47,034 bases of DNA from Clostridia bacterium (GTDB lineage: Bacteria; Bacillota; DULZ01): assembly GCA_012840125.1 (NCBI GenBank), contig DULZ01000030.1:1-47034 (forward strand). Direction: 5' to 3'. The position numbers and the translations under genes were made by a program. The notes below the pieces were generated by a model. That model worked only from the letters and a program-made list of their open reading frames with translations, was not told the DNA's origin and searched no databases. This document shows, in pieces, positions 24,977-34,300 of this stretch; the first letter of the stretch is position 1; the number at the start of each line of letters is the position of its first letter.

Positions 24977-26385
24977 CCCTTGGTTCCTCCTTCAAACGCC
25001 GCTATCCCTTTGACAATTTCCTCCATGGCCAGTGCCCGGGAACCTTTTACCAGCACCAGGTCGTCTTTGGTCAACAATACCTGCAGCCGCTCAATCACTT
25101 CTTCCTTGGTTGGGCACCAGGCGACACGGGCAGGCTGCATGCCGCTGTCAATGGCAGCCTGGGCCACCCACCGGGCTTCCTCACCCACGGCAAACAAGAA
25201 ATCAATGCCCAGCCGGGCCGCTTCCCGGCCCACTTCCCGGTGTCCCTCTTCCGCCAGTGTCCCCAGTTCCTTCATGCTGCCTAGAACGGCAATTTTCCGG
25301 TTACCGGGCAAGGCACACAGCACCCGCAGGGAGGCAACGGTAGAACCCGGATTGGCATTATAGGTATCATCAATGATGCAGGCATCATGGATGCCCGGTA
25401 TCCGGGCCAGCCTCTTGTCGCTGATCACCGTTTCTTCCAACCCTTGAAGACAGCCTGCTAATGGGATTCCGCACACCAAACCCACCGCAACGGCTGCCAG
25501 GGCATTTTGCACGTTATGCTCTCCGAACAGGGGCAAGAACCCTTTGACCGCCGCCCCATCCACCACCAGGTCAAAGTCGACGCCTCCGGGAGCCACCACC
25601 GGGTGCCGGGCCCGCACATCGGCTTCCGGGTGAAAGCCATAATATAAGACCTGTAACCGGGGACGCTTTTTGGCCAGCTTCTCTCCCAAGGCAACACTGT
25701 AGACGTCATCCCGGTTTAAAACGGCCACCCCGTTGTCGGGCAAGCTGTCCAGCAGTTCTCCTTTTGCCGCGGCAATTTTTTCTTGGGAGCCCAGCAGCTC
25801 ATAGTGAGCCACCCCAATATTGGTGATGACACCGTAATTGGGAAGGGCAATCTCGCAGAGCTCCTTGATCTGGCCCAGTCCCCGCATTCCCATTTCCACC
25901 ACGGCGATGTCGTGGGGGCGGATCAACCGGAGCAAGGTCAGGGGTAGGCCAATTTCGTTGTTAAAGTTGCCCTGGGTTTTTAGCACCCGGTATTTCGTCC
26001 CCAGCACTGAGGCGATGAGGTCCTTCGTGGTGGTTTTGCCGTTGCTGCCGGTCACTGCCACGACGGGAATGCCTGCTTGCCGGCGCAAAGCGCGGGCCAA
26101 CTGCTGCAGGGCCCTTAACGGGTCGGGTACAACCAGCAATCCCGCCCGGTTCAAGAGCTCCGGCGCCACATCCCGGGGTACCCGGGACACCACGGCTCCG
26201 CAGGCGCCCTTTTGAAGCGCAGCGGCAACAAACTGATGCCCGTCGGCTTTTTCGCCGGGCAAAGCAAAAAACAATTCCCCGGGTTTAATGATCCGGCTGT
26301 CAATGGAAAACCCGGTCACCGGTAGATTCCCCATCCCCATGAGGTGAGCTTCCTTTAGCTGTTCCCTAATGTCATTTAGTCTCAT
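24973..26385 (-). CDS. murF: UDP-MurNAc-tripeptide-D-alanyl-D-alanine ligase
   Basis: The 470-residue ligase has PGELFFALPGEKADGHQF, the ATP loop AVTGSNGKTTTKDLIASVL, ENEIG-like FNNEIGLPLTLL and DDTYNANPGSTVASL. It adds D-Ala-D-Ala to the tripeptide. Its start lies inside the last codons of murE (14-base overlap) and its end overlaps mraY. Confidence 0.96.
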   Translation of the reverse strand: MRLNDIREQLKEAHLMGMGNLPVTGFSIDSRIIKPGELFFALPGEKADGHQFVAAALQKGACGAVVSRVPRDVAPELLNRAGLLVVPDPLRALQQLARALRRQAGIPVVAVTGSNGKTTTKDLIASVLGTKYRVLKTQGNFNNEIGLPLTLLRLIRPHDIAVVEMGMRGLGQIKELCEIALPNYGVITNIGVAHYELLGSQEKIAAAKGELLDSLPDNGVAVLNRDDVYSVALGEKLAKKRPRLQVLYYGFHPEADVRARHPVVAPGGVDFDLVVDGAAVKGFLPLFGEHNVQNALAAVAVGLVCGIPLAGCLQGLEETVISDKRLARIPGIHDACIIDDTYNANPGSTVASLRVLCALPGNRKIAVLGSMKELGTLAEEGHREVGREAARLGIDFLFAVGEEARWVAQAAIDSGMQPARVAWCPTKEEVIERLQVLLTKDDLVLVKGSRALAMEEIVKGIAAFEGGTKG

Positions 26386-27859
26386 CCTTCATACTCTCCA
26401 GGATCTCCCTGACCACTTTCCGGTCATCGAAGGGATACTTTTTCGTACCGATAATCTGGTAGTCTTCATGGCCCTTCCCGGCCACCAGCACCAAATCCCC
26501 GGCACCGGCCAGGGTCAGGGCTTTTTGGATTGCTGCCTTTCTTTCGACTACGATTTCATATTTTCCTCCTGCTTCCTTCACACCGGGTACAATCTCAGCG
26601 ATAATGGCTTCCGGGTCTTCGGTACGAGGATTATCGGAAGTAACAATGGTGTAATCGCTCAAGCGGCCTGACACATGCCCCATCAGGGGCCTTTTCGTCC
26701 GGTCCCGGTCCCCGCCGCAGCCAAAGACCGTTATTATGCGGCCGGAGCAGACCTCCCGGGCTGTCCTCAAGACGTTTTCCAGACCGTCCGGGGTATGGGC
26801 ATAATCCACCACCACGGTGAAATCCTGCCCGGCATCCACCCGCTCAAACCGCCCGGGCACCCCCGGCAGTTCCGCCAGAGCTTCCCGGATGATGTCCACC
26901 GGCACTCCTTCCTCCAGGGCCACGGCAACCGCCGCCAGCCCATTATAAACGCTAAACCGCCCCGTCAGGTTCAGGGTAAAAGGCGGGAAGTCTTTCCCTT
27001 TCAGGCGAAAACTGGCCCCTTTGGCGGTAATCACGATATCCGTGGCTTGATAGTCACTGGGCTGCGTTAAGCTGTAAGTTAACACAGGCACCGGCGAGGT
27101 TTTCATGAAATACTCGCTGTTGGGATCATCCTTGTTGACTACTCCATATTTCCGCCCGGCTTTGGCCCCACCGGACAGGAGGGTGAACAGTTTTCCTTTG
27201 GCTTCCCGGTACTCTTGAAAATCACGGTGAAAATCCAAATGATCCCGGGTTAAATTGGTGAAAACGCCGACGTCAAACTCGGCAGCCGCCACCCGGTGCA
27301 GGCTCAAGGCGTGGGAAGACACTTCCATCATAACATAATCCGTCTGGGCATCCGCCATCAATTTGAATAGTTTTTGCAGGTCCAGGGACTCCGGCGTCGT
27401 GTGGGAAGCCGGGATCACTTCGCCGCCGACACGGTTGGAGATCGTCCCCAGTAAACCGGTCTTCCTACCCCACCGGCGGAAAACGGCATCAAGCAAGATC
27501 GTGGTAGAAGTCTTGCCGTTGGTACCGGTCACGCCAATGAGATGAAACCGGCGGGAAGGATAACCGTAAAAGCAAGCCGCCAGCCCGGCCAGGGCCAGCC
27601 TGGCATCGGGCACCTGAATCACCGTCACACCGTCCGGCACTGTCACCGGCCGTTCTACCACCAAAGCCACGGCTCCCTTGGCGACGGCATCGGCGGCATA
27701 AAGGTGGCCGTCGGTCTTAAAGCCCGGAACACAAACGAATAGACTGCCCGGCTGCACTTGCCGCGAATCATATTGAATACCGGCTATGGACCGGTCCAAT
27801 CCACCGGCCAGAACGACCCGGTCTGGCAGTGCCTGTATCAGGGTTTGCAATGATATCAT
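26372..27859 (-). CDS. murE: UDP-MurNAc-L-Ala-D-Glu-2,6-diaminopimelate ligase
   Basis: The 495-residue ligase has GVTGTNGKTSTTILLDAVF, NLTRDHLDFH and the specificity motif TSDNPRTEDP, whose DNPR marks meso-diaminopimelate rather than lysine. The wall is therefore predicted to be of the A1gamma type. The gene lies downstream of a strong terminator, so it probably has its own promoter; I could not identify a convincing one in 27860-27930. Confidence 0.97.
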   Translation of the reverse strand: MISLQTLIQALPDRVVLAGGLDRSIAGIQYDSRQVQPGSLFVCVPGFKTDGHLYAADAVAKGAVALVVERPVTVPDGVTVIQVPDARLALAGLAACFYGYPSRRFHLIGVTGTNGKTSTTILLDAVFRRWGRKTGLLGTISNRVGGEVIPASHTTPESLDLQKLFKLMADAQTDYVMMEVSSHALSLHRVAAAEFDVGVFTNLTRDHLDFHRDFQEYREAKGKLFTLLSGGAKAGRKYGVVNKDDPNSEYFMKTSPVPVLTYSLTQPSDYQATDIVITAKGASFRLKGKDFPPFTLNLTGRFSVYNGLAAVAVALEEGVPVDIIREALAELPGVPGRFERVDAGQDFTVVVDYAHTPDGLENVLRTAREVCSGRIITVFGCGGDRDRTKRPLMGHVSGRLSDYTIVTSDNPRTEDPEAIIAEIVPGVKEAGGKYEIVVERKAAIQKALTLAGAGDLVLVAGKGHEDYQIIGTKKYPFDDRKVVREILESMKDETK

Positions 27860-27930
27860 GGAAAGACCCCCAAAGAAGAATTTGGTACTATTATTTCCTT
27901 ATTATGCCAAGTCATGTCATAATTCTACGG

Positions 27931-27969
27931 CAAAAACCCAGAAGGCCAAAATTTAGGCCTTTCTGGGTT
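27931..27969 (-). terminator. Terminator between the PBP gene and murE
   Basis: AACCCAG/CTGGGTT and AAGGCC/GGCCTT form a long stem with one bulge and an 8-base loop, followed by TTTTTG on the minus strand, directly after the PBP stop. Confidence 0.85.
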
Positions 27970-27974
27970 CTTCC

Positions 27975-30122
27975 TCATGGTCCAAGGGCCGGCCGCTGCA
28001 CTTCCTCTTCACTAAACGTCACCACAACGGAAGTCCCCCGTGGGACCAGGGTGCCGGGAATCGGTTCCTGCTCCACCGCTTTCCCGGCCGCGCCCCGGGG
28101 CTTGAGAGTGAGACCCAGAGCCTCTACCAGGGCGGCAGCTTCCGGAATCCGTTTCCCGGTTAGATCCGGCACCATCACTTCCTGACTACCGCCGTCGACG
28201 GTACCCAGGTGCAGGATCACCTTCGTGCCTTTCGGTGCTTTAGCTAAACCTTTAGGAGTTTGACTGACTACCACATTTCCCTGCCCTCTGAAGGACGGCA
28301 CCAGACCTGCGGCTTCCAAAGCAGCCGTGGCCTGCTCCGGTTCAATATTGGTCACATCGGGCACCACTACTTCCTCTTGCCCGGCCTTGCTTTGTCCCGC
28401 CAATTCTTCTTCATTGTACTGGGGCGGCACGCCTAAATAATACAAAGCGTCCTCTACAATTCTCTTAAAGACCGGCGCCGCCACAGTGCCCCCGTAATAG
28501 ATACCCTGGGGTTCTTCCACCACCACCAGCGCCACCAACCGCGGGTCATCCACGGGAGCCACCCCGATAAAGGAGGCCACATATTTGCCTTGCTGGTATC
28601 CGCCCGGGCCGGCAATCTGGGCGGTACCGGTTTTCCCTCCCACCCGGTAGCCAGGGATGTAGGCATTGCGACCGGTACCGTTAGAAACGACCCGTTCCAA
28701 AGCTAAAGCAATCTGGCGGGAAGTCTCCCCGGAGATAACTTGCCGCACCACTTCCGGTTCAAAGGTCTGGATTACTTCCCCTTCACTGTTCAGTATCTCT
28801 TTCACCAGCCGGGGTTTCATCAAATAACCCCCGTTGACGACGGCGGAGACTGCGGTGACCAGTTGCAAAGGGGTGACGGCAATACCTTGCCCGATAGAGA
28901 TGGTAGCTAGGTTAATGGTTTTCAGCTGTTCTTCCGGGATCATGATCCCTTTCGCTTCGCCGAAAAGCTCTACTCCCGTGGGCTGCCCCAGCCCGAAGGC
29001 ACGCAAGTAGCGATACATCAGGTTTTTCTGCTTTTCCTCCACCCTTAAGCCTACTTCTACGAAGACCGGGTTACAGGAATTCTCAATGCCCTCCAGAAAA
29101 GATTGGCTACCATGGGGATTGCCGCTGCGCCAGCATTTGATGGTTTCCTTGCCCACCTTAATATAGCCGGGATCGTAAAAACGATCATCAAGACCCACCA
29201 CCTTCTCCTCCAGGGCCATGGCGGCAATGAGGATCTTGAAAGTTGAACCGGGCTCATAGGTATTGGAAACGATGACATTGCGCCAGCTGCTCTGGGGATA
29301 CTGGTTGTACTGGTTGGGATTAAAGGTAGGACGAGAGGAGAGGGCCAGGATATCCCCGTTTCTCGGGTCCATCACAATTACCGCCGCACTCTTCGGCTGG
29401 GACGGACCGGCCATCAGGTTATCTAATTCTCGTTCCACAATATACTGGATAGTCTCGTCAATAGTCAGCACGATGCTGCTGCCGTCGGTGGGCGGGATGT
29501 ACTGGTGGGTGGCTTGGGGGATTTCTCTTCCGACGGCATCGAATTCAATGATAATCCTCCCGGCTTCGCCCCGCAGCTCTTCATCAAACTTTTTCTCCAA
29601 ACCTTCTAGGCCCTGGTTGTCAATGCCGGCAAAACCCAGTACATGGGCCGCCAGGGTGTCGTTTGGATAATACCTTTGGCTTTCTTCGTAGACCTCGATG
29701 CCAGGCAAATCCATAGCTTTAATCTTCGGCCCCAGCTCAAAGCCGATTTTCCGTTTCACCCAAACAAAGGAAGCATTCTTGGTAATTTTCGCATAAACTT
29801 CCTCTTCATCCATTTCCAGCAATTCGGCTAACTTGGCGGCAATTTCCCTTTCCCGGCCCGATCGTCTCACCTGACTGGGAAAGGCGCCTACCGAATCCGT
29901 GCTGACACTGATGGCCAATTCCTTGCCGTTCCTGTCGTAAATGATACCTCGTTTGGCTTCCACCCGGACCTCCCGCAACCGGTTATGCATGGCCTTTTCC
30001 TGCAGCCAATCCCCCTGGATGACCTGGATCCAAACCAAGCGCAAAGACAGCAAAAAAAGAATCCCTGCTATCAAGAAGAATAGCACGGCGATTCTTTTCC
30101 GGATCATGAGGTTTAAATTCAT
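27975..30122 (-). CDS. spoVD: Class B penicillin-binding protein with two PASTA domains (SpoVD/FtsI type)
   Basis: The 715-residue protein has an N-terminal membrane anchor, a dimerisation domain, and a transpeptidase with EPGSTFKILIA (catalytic Ser near 292), SCN near 350 and GGKTGTAQIAGPGGY. Two C-terminal PASTA repeats start at VVVPDVTNIEPEQA and VMVPDLTGKRIPEA. It cross-links septal or spore-cortex peptidoglycan with the SEDS partner. Many spore formers have separate ftsI/pbpB and spoVD here; this cluster has only one, so it may serve both roles (inference). Confidence 0.92.
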   Translation of the reverse strand: MNLNLMIRKRIAVLFFLIAGILFLLSLRLVWIQVIQGDWLQEKAMHNRLREVRVEAKRGIIYDRNGKELAISVSTDSVGAFPSQVRRSGREREIAAKLAELLEMDEEEVYAKITKNASFVWVKRKIGFELGPKIKAMDLPGIEVYEESQRYYPNDTLAAHVLGFAGIDNQGLEGLEKKFDEELRGEAGRIIIEFDAVGREIPQATHQYIPPTDGSSIVLTIDETIQYIVERELDNLMAGPSQPKSAAVIVMDPRNGDILALSSRPTFNPNQYNQYPQSSWRNVIVSNTYEPGSTFKILIAAMALEEKVVGLDDRFYDPGYIKVGKETIKCWRSGNPHGSQSFLEGIENSCNPVFVEVGLRVEEKQKNLMYRYLRAFGLGQPTGVELFGEAKGIMIPEEQLKTINLATISIGQGIAVTPLQLVTAVSAVVNGGYLMKPRLVKEILNSEGEVIQTFEPEVVRQVISGETSRQIALALERVVSNGTGRNAYIPGYRVGGKTGTAQIAGPGGYQQGKYVASFIGVAPVDDPRLVALVVVEEPQGIYYGGTVAAPVFKRIVEDALYYLGVPPQYNEEELAGQSKAGQEEVVVPDVTNIEPEQATAALEAAGLVPSFRGQGNVVVSQTPKGLAKAPKGTKVILHLGTVDGGSQEVMVPDLTGKRIPEAAALVEALGLTLKPRGAAGKAVEQEPIPGTLVPRGTSVVVTFSEEEVQRPALGP

Positions 30123-30146
30123 AGGAGCCTCCTCGTATTCACTGTC

Positions 30147-30680
30147 TTAGTCTCTCCCTAGAGCTACCGCCAGCAGGGCGGCTGCTTTTTGCCGGAATAA
30201 CGGCCGGTCATCTACCGAGGCCGCGGCTGCCGCCGCTTCGCCTCCTTCCGCTATTTCCACCTCTTGCTTTTCTCCTGCGCGTTCTAAAAAACCGGCTCCC
30301 GGCAGCAGCATGTAGTCATCTTTATCCGGTTGTACCATGCCAAATTCATTCAGGGCCAGCATTTCAATCCTTTCCAGAGAATCTAACTTAGCAATTTCCA
30401 ACCTGAGCCTGGCATTAGCCGTTTCCAACTCCCCGATTTCACTCTTAAGTTTGGCAATCTCATAACCTTTCGTGGCCACGGCCATGGCTAGGGAACAGCT
30501 GTACAGACCGCAACAAAACATGGTGACCACGGTGACTACGTAAAGGAACTTGTAAAACCGCGGCTTCACCCTGGGCTTGGCATGAGGACGCAGTCTCTCC
30601 TCCCGGCTTTGCTCCGGGCTAGGGGTACTAGGCAGGTATGGGGCTTCTTCGAGTTTTTTTGCTGCTAACAACTTATTCAC
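30147..30680 (-). CDS. ftsL: FtsL-like septum formation protein with long C-terminal tail
   Basis: The 177-residue protein has a basic cytoplasmic segment, one membrane helix (about 45-65) and a leucine-zipper-like coiled coil (KLKSEIGELETANARLRLEI) ending in EMLALNEFGMVQPDKDDYML, the usual FtsL/DivIC signature. Beyond that is an extra roughly 45-residue Glu- and Ala-rich tail that standard FtsL lacks. The start is GTG at 30680. Position between rsmH and the PBP gene is diagnostic. Confidence 0.85.
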   Translation of the reverse strand: MNKLLAAKKLEEAPYLPSTPSPEQSREERLRPHAKPRVKPRFYKFLYVVTVVTMFCCGLYSCSLAMAVATKGYEIAKLKSEIGELETANARLRLEIAKLDSLERIEMLALNEFGMVQPDKDDYMLLPGAGFLERAGEKQEVEIAEGGEAAAAAASVDDRPLFRQKAAALLAVALGRD

Positions 30681-30745
30681 GCTCCCCGGTCTTTAGAACT
30701 CGCTAAAAGGTAAAACACACCATGTCCTCCCACAAGCCCACTAAT

Positions 30746-31681
30746 TTACAGTTTTTCTGCCGCTCTCAATTTGGCACTGCGTGCTCTGGGATTGTTTTCG
30801 ACTTCTGCCTGGCCCGGCAGAACAGGTTTTTTCGTTATAATCCTGAGCTGGGGCAACCGCCCGCACCGGCAGGCAGGAAAGTCCGGCGGGCAAATGCAGC
30901 CTTTCGCCTGTTCCATGAAAGCCTTTTTTACCAGGCGGTCCTCCAGGGAATGAAAGGAAATCACCACCAGCCTGCCCTGGGGATTCAAATAACCTGCCAC
31001 TTTGCTCAATGTTTCCGATAGCGCCACCAGTTCATCGTTCACGGCAATCCTGATAGCCTGGAAAGTTCTCCTGGCCGGATGAGGCCCATCCTGGCGGGCT
31101 CCTTTGGGAATGGCTTTTTTGATGATGTCTACCAGTTCCCCGGTGGTGCGAATGGGAGCTTTCGCCCTGGCGGCCACGATGAACCGGGCTATCCTTTTGG
31201 CCCACCTCTCCTCACCGTACTCCCAGATAATGCGGGCCAGGGATTCTTCGGGCCAGGTATTGACCACCATTTCCGCCGTCAAGTCCCCGGTCCGGTCCAT
31301 CCGCATATCTAGCAGGGCGTCTTTTTGGTAACTGAAACCCCTCTCCCTTTCGTCAAGTTGGTAAGAAGATACGCCCAAATCCAGCAAAAAGCCGTCAACT
31401 CTGTCAATGCCCAGCTGGGCCAGGCACCTGTCGAAATCGCGGTAATTCGAGGCAAACAGCCGGTAACGGGGGCTGATCCCGTTCAGGCGCTTCCCGGCAT
31501 ACGCCAGGGCGTCCCGGTCTTGATCAATGCCTATGAGCAACCCGGTCTCGCCCAGCCTTTTTAGGATTTCACTGCTGTGCCCGGCACCGCCCAGGGTACC
31601 GTCGATGATGATTTTGCCTTCCTGCGGGGCCAGGTAGTCCAGCACTTCCTGCAGCATGACCGGTTGATGTTGAAAATCCAT
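30746..31681 (-). CDS. rsmH: 16S rRNA (cytosine-1402-N4) methyltransferase
   Basis: The 311-residue enzyme has FQHQPVMLQEVLDYL, the SAM motif IDGTLGGAGHSSEIL, GFLLDLGVSSYQLD and RTFQAIRIAVNDEL. It methylates C1402 of 16S rRNA. It lies 15 bases after mraZ in the standard dcw order. Confidence 0.97.
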   Translation of the reverse strand: MDFQHQPVMLQEVLDYLAPQEGKIIIDGTLGGAGHSSEILKRLGETGLLIGIDQDRDALAYAGKRLNGISPRYRLFASNYRDFDRCLAQLGIDRVDGFLLDLGVSSYQLDERERGFSYQKDALLDMRMDRTGDLTAEMVVNTWPEESLARIIWEYGEERWAKRIARFIVAARAKAPIRTTGELVDIIKKAIPKGARQDGPHPARRTFQAIRIAVNDELVALSETLSKVAGYLNPQGRLVVISFHSLEDRLVKKAFMEQAKGCICPPDFPACRCGRLPQLRIITKKPVLPGQAEVENNPRARSAKLRAAEKL

Positions 31682-31696
31682 CCCATCCCTCCCGGA

Positions 31697-32128
31697 TTAA
31701 AGTTCCAAATCCACCATGGTTTCCGCAATTGCTTCGTAATTGGCGGCAGCCTGTAGACTGTATTCTTCCCAGACTTCTTTGGCCCAAATCTCTATCCGGG
31801 TGGAAACACCGATGATCACTACATCCTTGTTGATCTTCGCATGGTCCCTCAGGACCTGGGGCACCAGCACCCGGCCTTGCTTATCCAGTTCGCTTTCTAC
31901 CGCTCCCGAAAAAAAGAACCGGGCGAAAGCCCGAGCATCCGCTCGTGTAAAAGGTAAGCTCTTTAGCTTTTGTTCCAGCCGGCGCCATTCTTCCATGGGG
32001 TAAACGAAAAGCGAGTTGTCCAGCCCTTTGGTGATGACAAAGACTTCCCCCAATTCCTCACGAAACTTCGCGGGAATGCTGACCCTGCCTTTACTGTCAA
32101 TTGTGTGCTGGTATTCACCCATGAACAT
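31697..32128 (-). CDS. mraZ: Transcriptional regulator MraZ
   Basis: The 144-residue protein holds two AbrB-like SpoVT/MraZ repeats ([20 protein letters not shown], and later [20 protein letters not shown]). MraZ binds TGGG repeats before its own gene and represses the dcw operon. I start at the ATG at 32128, the family N-terminus; the track-length extension to 32158 has no support. Three matching boxes lie directly upstream. Confidence 0.96.
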   Translation of the reverse strand: MFMGEYQHTIDSKGRVSIPAKFREELGEVFVITKGLDNSLFVYPMEEWRRLEQKLKSLPFTRADARAFARFFFSGAVESELDKQGRVLVPQVLRDHAKINKDVVIIGVSTRIEIWAKEVWEEYSLQAAANYEAIAETMVDLEL

Positions 32129-32154
32129 GGCTTGCCACCACCAAGAGGTACTTA

Positions 32155-32180
32155 CCACTTTGCCCCACTTTAACCCACTC
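32155..32180 (-). promoter_or_regulatory. MraZ operator: three GTGG repeats at 10-bp spacing
   Basis: On the minus strand GAGTGGG, AAGTGGG and AAGTGGT occur with their GTGG cores at 32178, 32168 and 32158, exactly 10 bp apart. This matches the known MraZ box array. It lies 26 bases before the mraZ start. I found no strong -35/-10 pair; TTTATT and CATATC at 17 bp is the best. Confidence 0.82.
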
Positions 32181-32241
32181 GATATGCATTATTCGCCGCA
32201 AATAATAAAACTCCTGCCGTTTAATGGAAGGATCTTAAAAG

Positions 32242-32270
32242 AAAAAAAGGTGCTGCACACACAGCACCTT
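32242..32270 (-). terminator. Terminator at the end of the MetE-like gene
   Basis: AAGGTGCTG and CAGCACCTT form a perfect 9-bp stem with a 6-base loop and a T run on the minus strand. The stem overlaps the stop codon of the MetE-like gene by two bases. Confidence 0.93.
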
Positions 32271-33330
32271 AACCCTTTCTATACAGTTGGGCGGACAGAG
32301 CCGCCGTCATTTCGTAGACTTTTTCCGCCTCATTGAGTTCCATTAAACCGGTACCGCAGCTGGGGGTTAGCAAGACATTGGTTTCCAAGAGCCGCCGCGA
32401 AACCCCATTGGCGATAAGCCTTTCCTGCTGCCGGTAGAATTTCGCCAGCAGGGAATTGGTGTTTTCCTCCCAAATGGCATGACTGGTGGGAACAATCCCC
32501 CAGGCCAAAATGCCGCCACCGGCTAAGAACTGCTGCAGCTGGTGGCTGAAACCGATTAAGGAACCAAAATAATAATAAGCATCAAAACTGATAACATCCA
32601 CCCCGGCTTCGATGGCCACGCCCCAGTCAATCCCGGCACAAGCGTGCAGGCCCGCCATGCCCCCGGCCTGTTTTATTTCCTTAATAATCTCTTTTAGAGC
32701 CAGCACCATGTCCTCCCGTTCCAAGGCTACAAAAGTAGCCGTTCCCCAAGCGGCTATGGCCGGATCATCAATAAAGATAATGGGAGGAGCGATTTGTCCC
32801 AAGAAATTCGCCTGCCACCGGGCATTAAGAGCTAGGTTCTTAATCAAAACGTCTTTGAGTTGAGGATGATAGAAAACCGGTCGTCTTTCCTCATCGTGTA
32901 GATTAAGACCAATGGATAAGGGACCGGCCATTTGACCTTTCACCGCCACAATGGCAGGCCGTTTAAAAGTCTTTAAGTAATCAACAAAACGATACAAACC
33001 GATACCGGATTCCGGCGGGATCGCGAAAAAATCCAACCCCTCGCCGGTGTCCATCACCTTGAGGTACCGTTCATAGAATTCCGTCAAAGGCTGTTCAATG
33101 TCTTGCCCCCGCACGAAACAAGTCCCGTCTTCCCTGATAACCAGCAATCCCAACTCCACCAACGGGGTTAAAGATTGGTACACGAAATGCTCCCGCCTGG
33201 TTCGCTGCGGCATCTGCGGCCAGTGGGGCAGGTGCGGCAGGTGCTGGAAAATCATCGCCAGTGCTTCATCCGGTTCGGTATAGGGAACGCTGCCAATCCC
33301 GGTAGCCATATAGCGTGGTTTAAAGCCCAT
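32269..33330 (-). CDS. MetE/UROD superfamily zinc protein (methyltransferase-like)
   Basis: The 353-residue protein resembles the C-terminal catalytic barrel of cobalamin-independent methionine synthase: MATGIGSVPYTEPDEAL at the start, LHACAGIDWGVAIEAGVDVI with the His-x-Cys zinc ligands, and LLTPSCGTGLMELNEAEKVY with the final Cys. The N-terminal MetE domain that binds polyglutamylated folate is absent, so another methyl donor or partner is likely. Substrate unknown. It is the last gene behind the promoter at 34.3 kb. Confidence 0.8.
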   Translation of the reverse strand: MGFKPRYMATGIGSVPYTEPDEALAMIFQHLPHLPHWPQMPQRTRREHFVYQSLTPLVELGLLVIREDGTCFVRGQDIEQPLTEFYERYLKVMDTGEGLDFFAIPPESGIGLYRFVDYLKTFKRPAIVAVKGQMAGPLSIGLNLHDEERRPVFYHPQLKDVLIKNLALNARWQANFLGQIAPPIIFIDDPAIAAWGTATFVALEREDMVLALKEIIKEIKQAGGMAGLHACAGIDWGVAIEAGVDVISFDAYYYFGSLIGFSHQLQQFLAGGGILAWGIVPTSHAIWEENTNSLLAKFYRQQERLIANGVSRRLLETNVLLTPSCGTGLMELNEAEKVYEMTAALSAQLYRKG

Positions 33331-33414
33331 GCGTATTTCTCCTCTGCGCTTTTGGTATCACAATTTATTGTTTATTTAGACTATTTATCATCAAAGGGGC
33401 CCGGCGAAAATTCA

Positions 33415-33443
33415 CAGGCTGTACCCGGGACGAGTACAGCCTG
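33415..33443 (-). terminator. Perfect 10-bp hairpin after the rubredoxin-like gene
   Basis: CAGGCTGTAC and GTACAGCCTG flank a 9-base loop. The following minus-strand bases are TGAATTTTC, so termination would be partial at best. It may be a processing or attenuation site between the small gene and the MetE-like gene. Confidence 0.45.
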
Positions 33444-33492
33444 AAAGCTTCCTTCAACTATAGGCTTCTCCTAACCACCGTTATGCCAGACA

Positions 33493-33606
33493 CTACTTTG
33501 CTTCTTGTTTTACAAAGGTATCCTTGCCTCCACATTCAGGACACTTTCTAGGCTTGCAACGGGTTTCCTTTTCATAACCACAATTGCTGCATTTAAAAAC
33601 TGCCAT
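33493..33606 (-). CDS. 37-residue rubredoxin-like zinc-ribbon protein (RCKP type)
   Basis: The ATG at 33606 has GGAGGTG six bases upstream. The product begins MAVFKCSNCGYEKETRCKP and continues RKCPECGGKDTF, giving two CxxC knuckles and the RCKP motif that defines a small rubredoxin-like family in anaerobes. It binds iron or zinc; function is unknown. It lies 18 bases after the TPR gene in the same unit and ends in TAG. Confidence 0.88.
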   Translation of the reverse strand: MAVFKCSNCGYEKETRCKPRKCPECGGKDTFVKQEAK

Positions 33607-33624
33607 GAATGACACCTCCTATTT

Positions 33625-34254
33625 TTAATTATTTGCTTTCACAGCTTCCTGAGCCATCTGTACCATAGCTTCCACCTGGGAACGGACGGCCGGGTCCAAA
33701 TCCAGGGCCAGAGCCGCGTTCCACTGCTCTAATGCCGCTTCAGGGTCTTCCTTGCGGTAAAAGAGGAACACACCGTAATTGATGCGCCCGTTGACAAAGT
33801 CAGGCTCCCGGCGCACGGCTTCTTGGAAGTGCTTTTCCGCCAGCTCATCCAGACCGGCATAATAAGCCGCTGTGGCCAGATCCACCCTGGCCCCGATGAG
33901 ACTGGGATCCATCTCCAAAGCCTGTTCATAAGGCACCGTTGCTTCTTTAAAATAGCGACCGGCTTTACCGGCATCGCCGTATCCGGCATAATATACCCCT
34001 ATATCGTAAAGGGTGTTGCCTAAACTAACATGGAGTTCCACGTTGCCCGGTTCCAATTTCAACGCCTGCTCCAAGTGGCGCTGCAAATCCAAAAGGCTTT
34101 CCACTTCGCTGGCTTGTACACCCGGCTGGGAGGTGTTGAAATCCAGGGGAGTATAAGTAAACAGTCCTACCAGACTGATGGACAAGACCACGGTAAAAAT
34201 AAGTAACGGGACCTTCAGGGCGCGTCGCTTGTTGCGGATGGCACGCATTACCAC
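33625..34254 (-). CDS. TPR-repeat protein with N-terminal membrane anchor
   Basis: The 209-residue protein has a basic start, one membrane segment (about 16-35) and at least three tetratricopeptide repeats (EPGNVELHVSLGNTLYDIGV; DPSLIGARVDLATAAYYAGL; EPDFVNGRINYGVFLFYRKE). It is probably anchored outside or at the membrane and scaffolds other proteins. The GTG at 34254 has GGGGGG nine bases upstream and is preferred over the ATG at 34248. A consensus promoter lies about 50 bases upstream. Confidence 0.85.
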   Translation of the reverse strand: MVMRAIRNKRRALKVPLLIFTVVLSISLVGLFTYTPLDFNTSQPGVQASEVESLLDLQRHLEQALKLEPGNVELHVSLGNTLYDIGVYYAGYGDAGKAGRYFKEATVPYEQALEMDPSLIGARVDLATAAYYAGLDELAEKHFQEAVRREPDFVNGRINYGVFLFYRKEDPEAALEQWNAALALDLDPAVRSQVEAMVQMAQEAVKANN

Positions 34255-34300
34255 AGGGATGATCCCCCCAAGTCAAAATTGTTGCATGAAGATTACTTTT

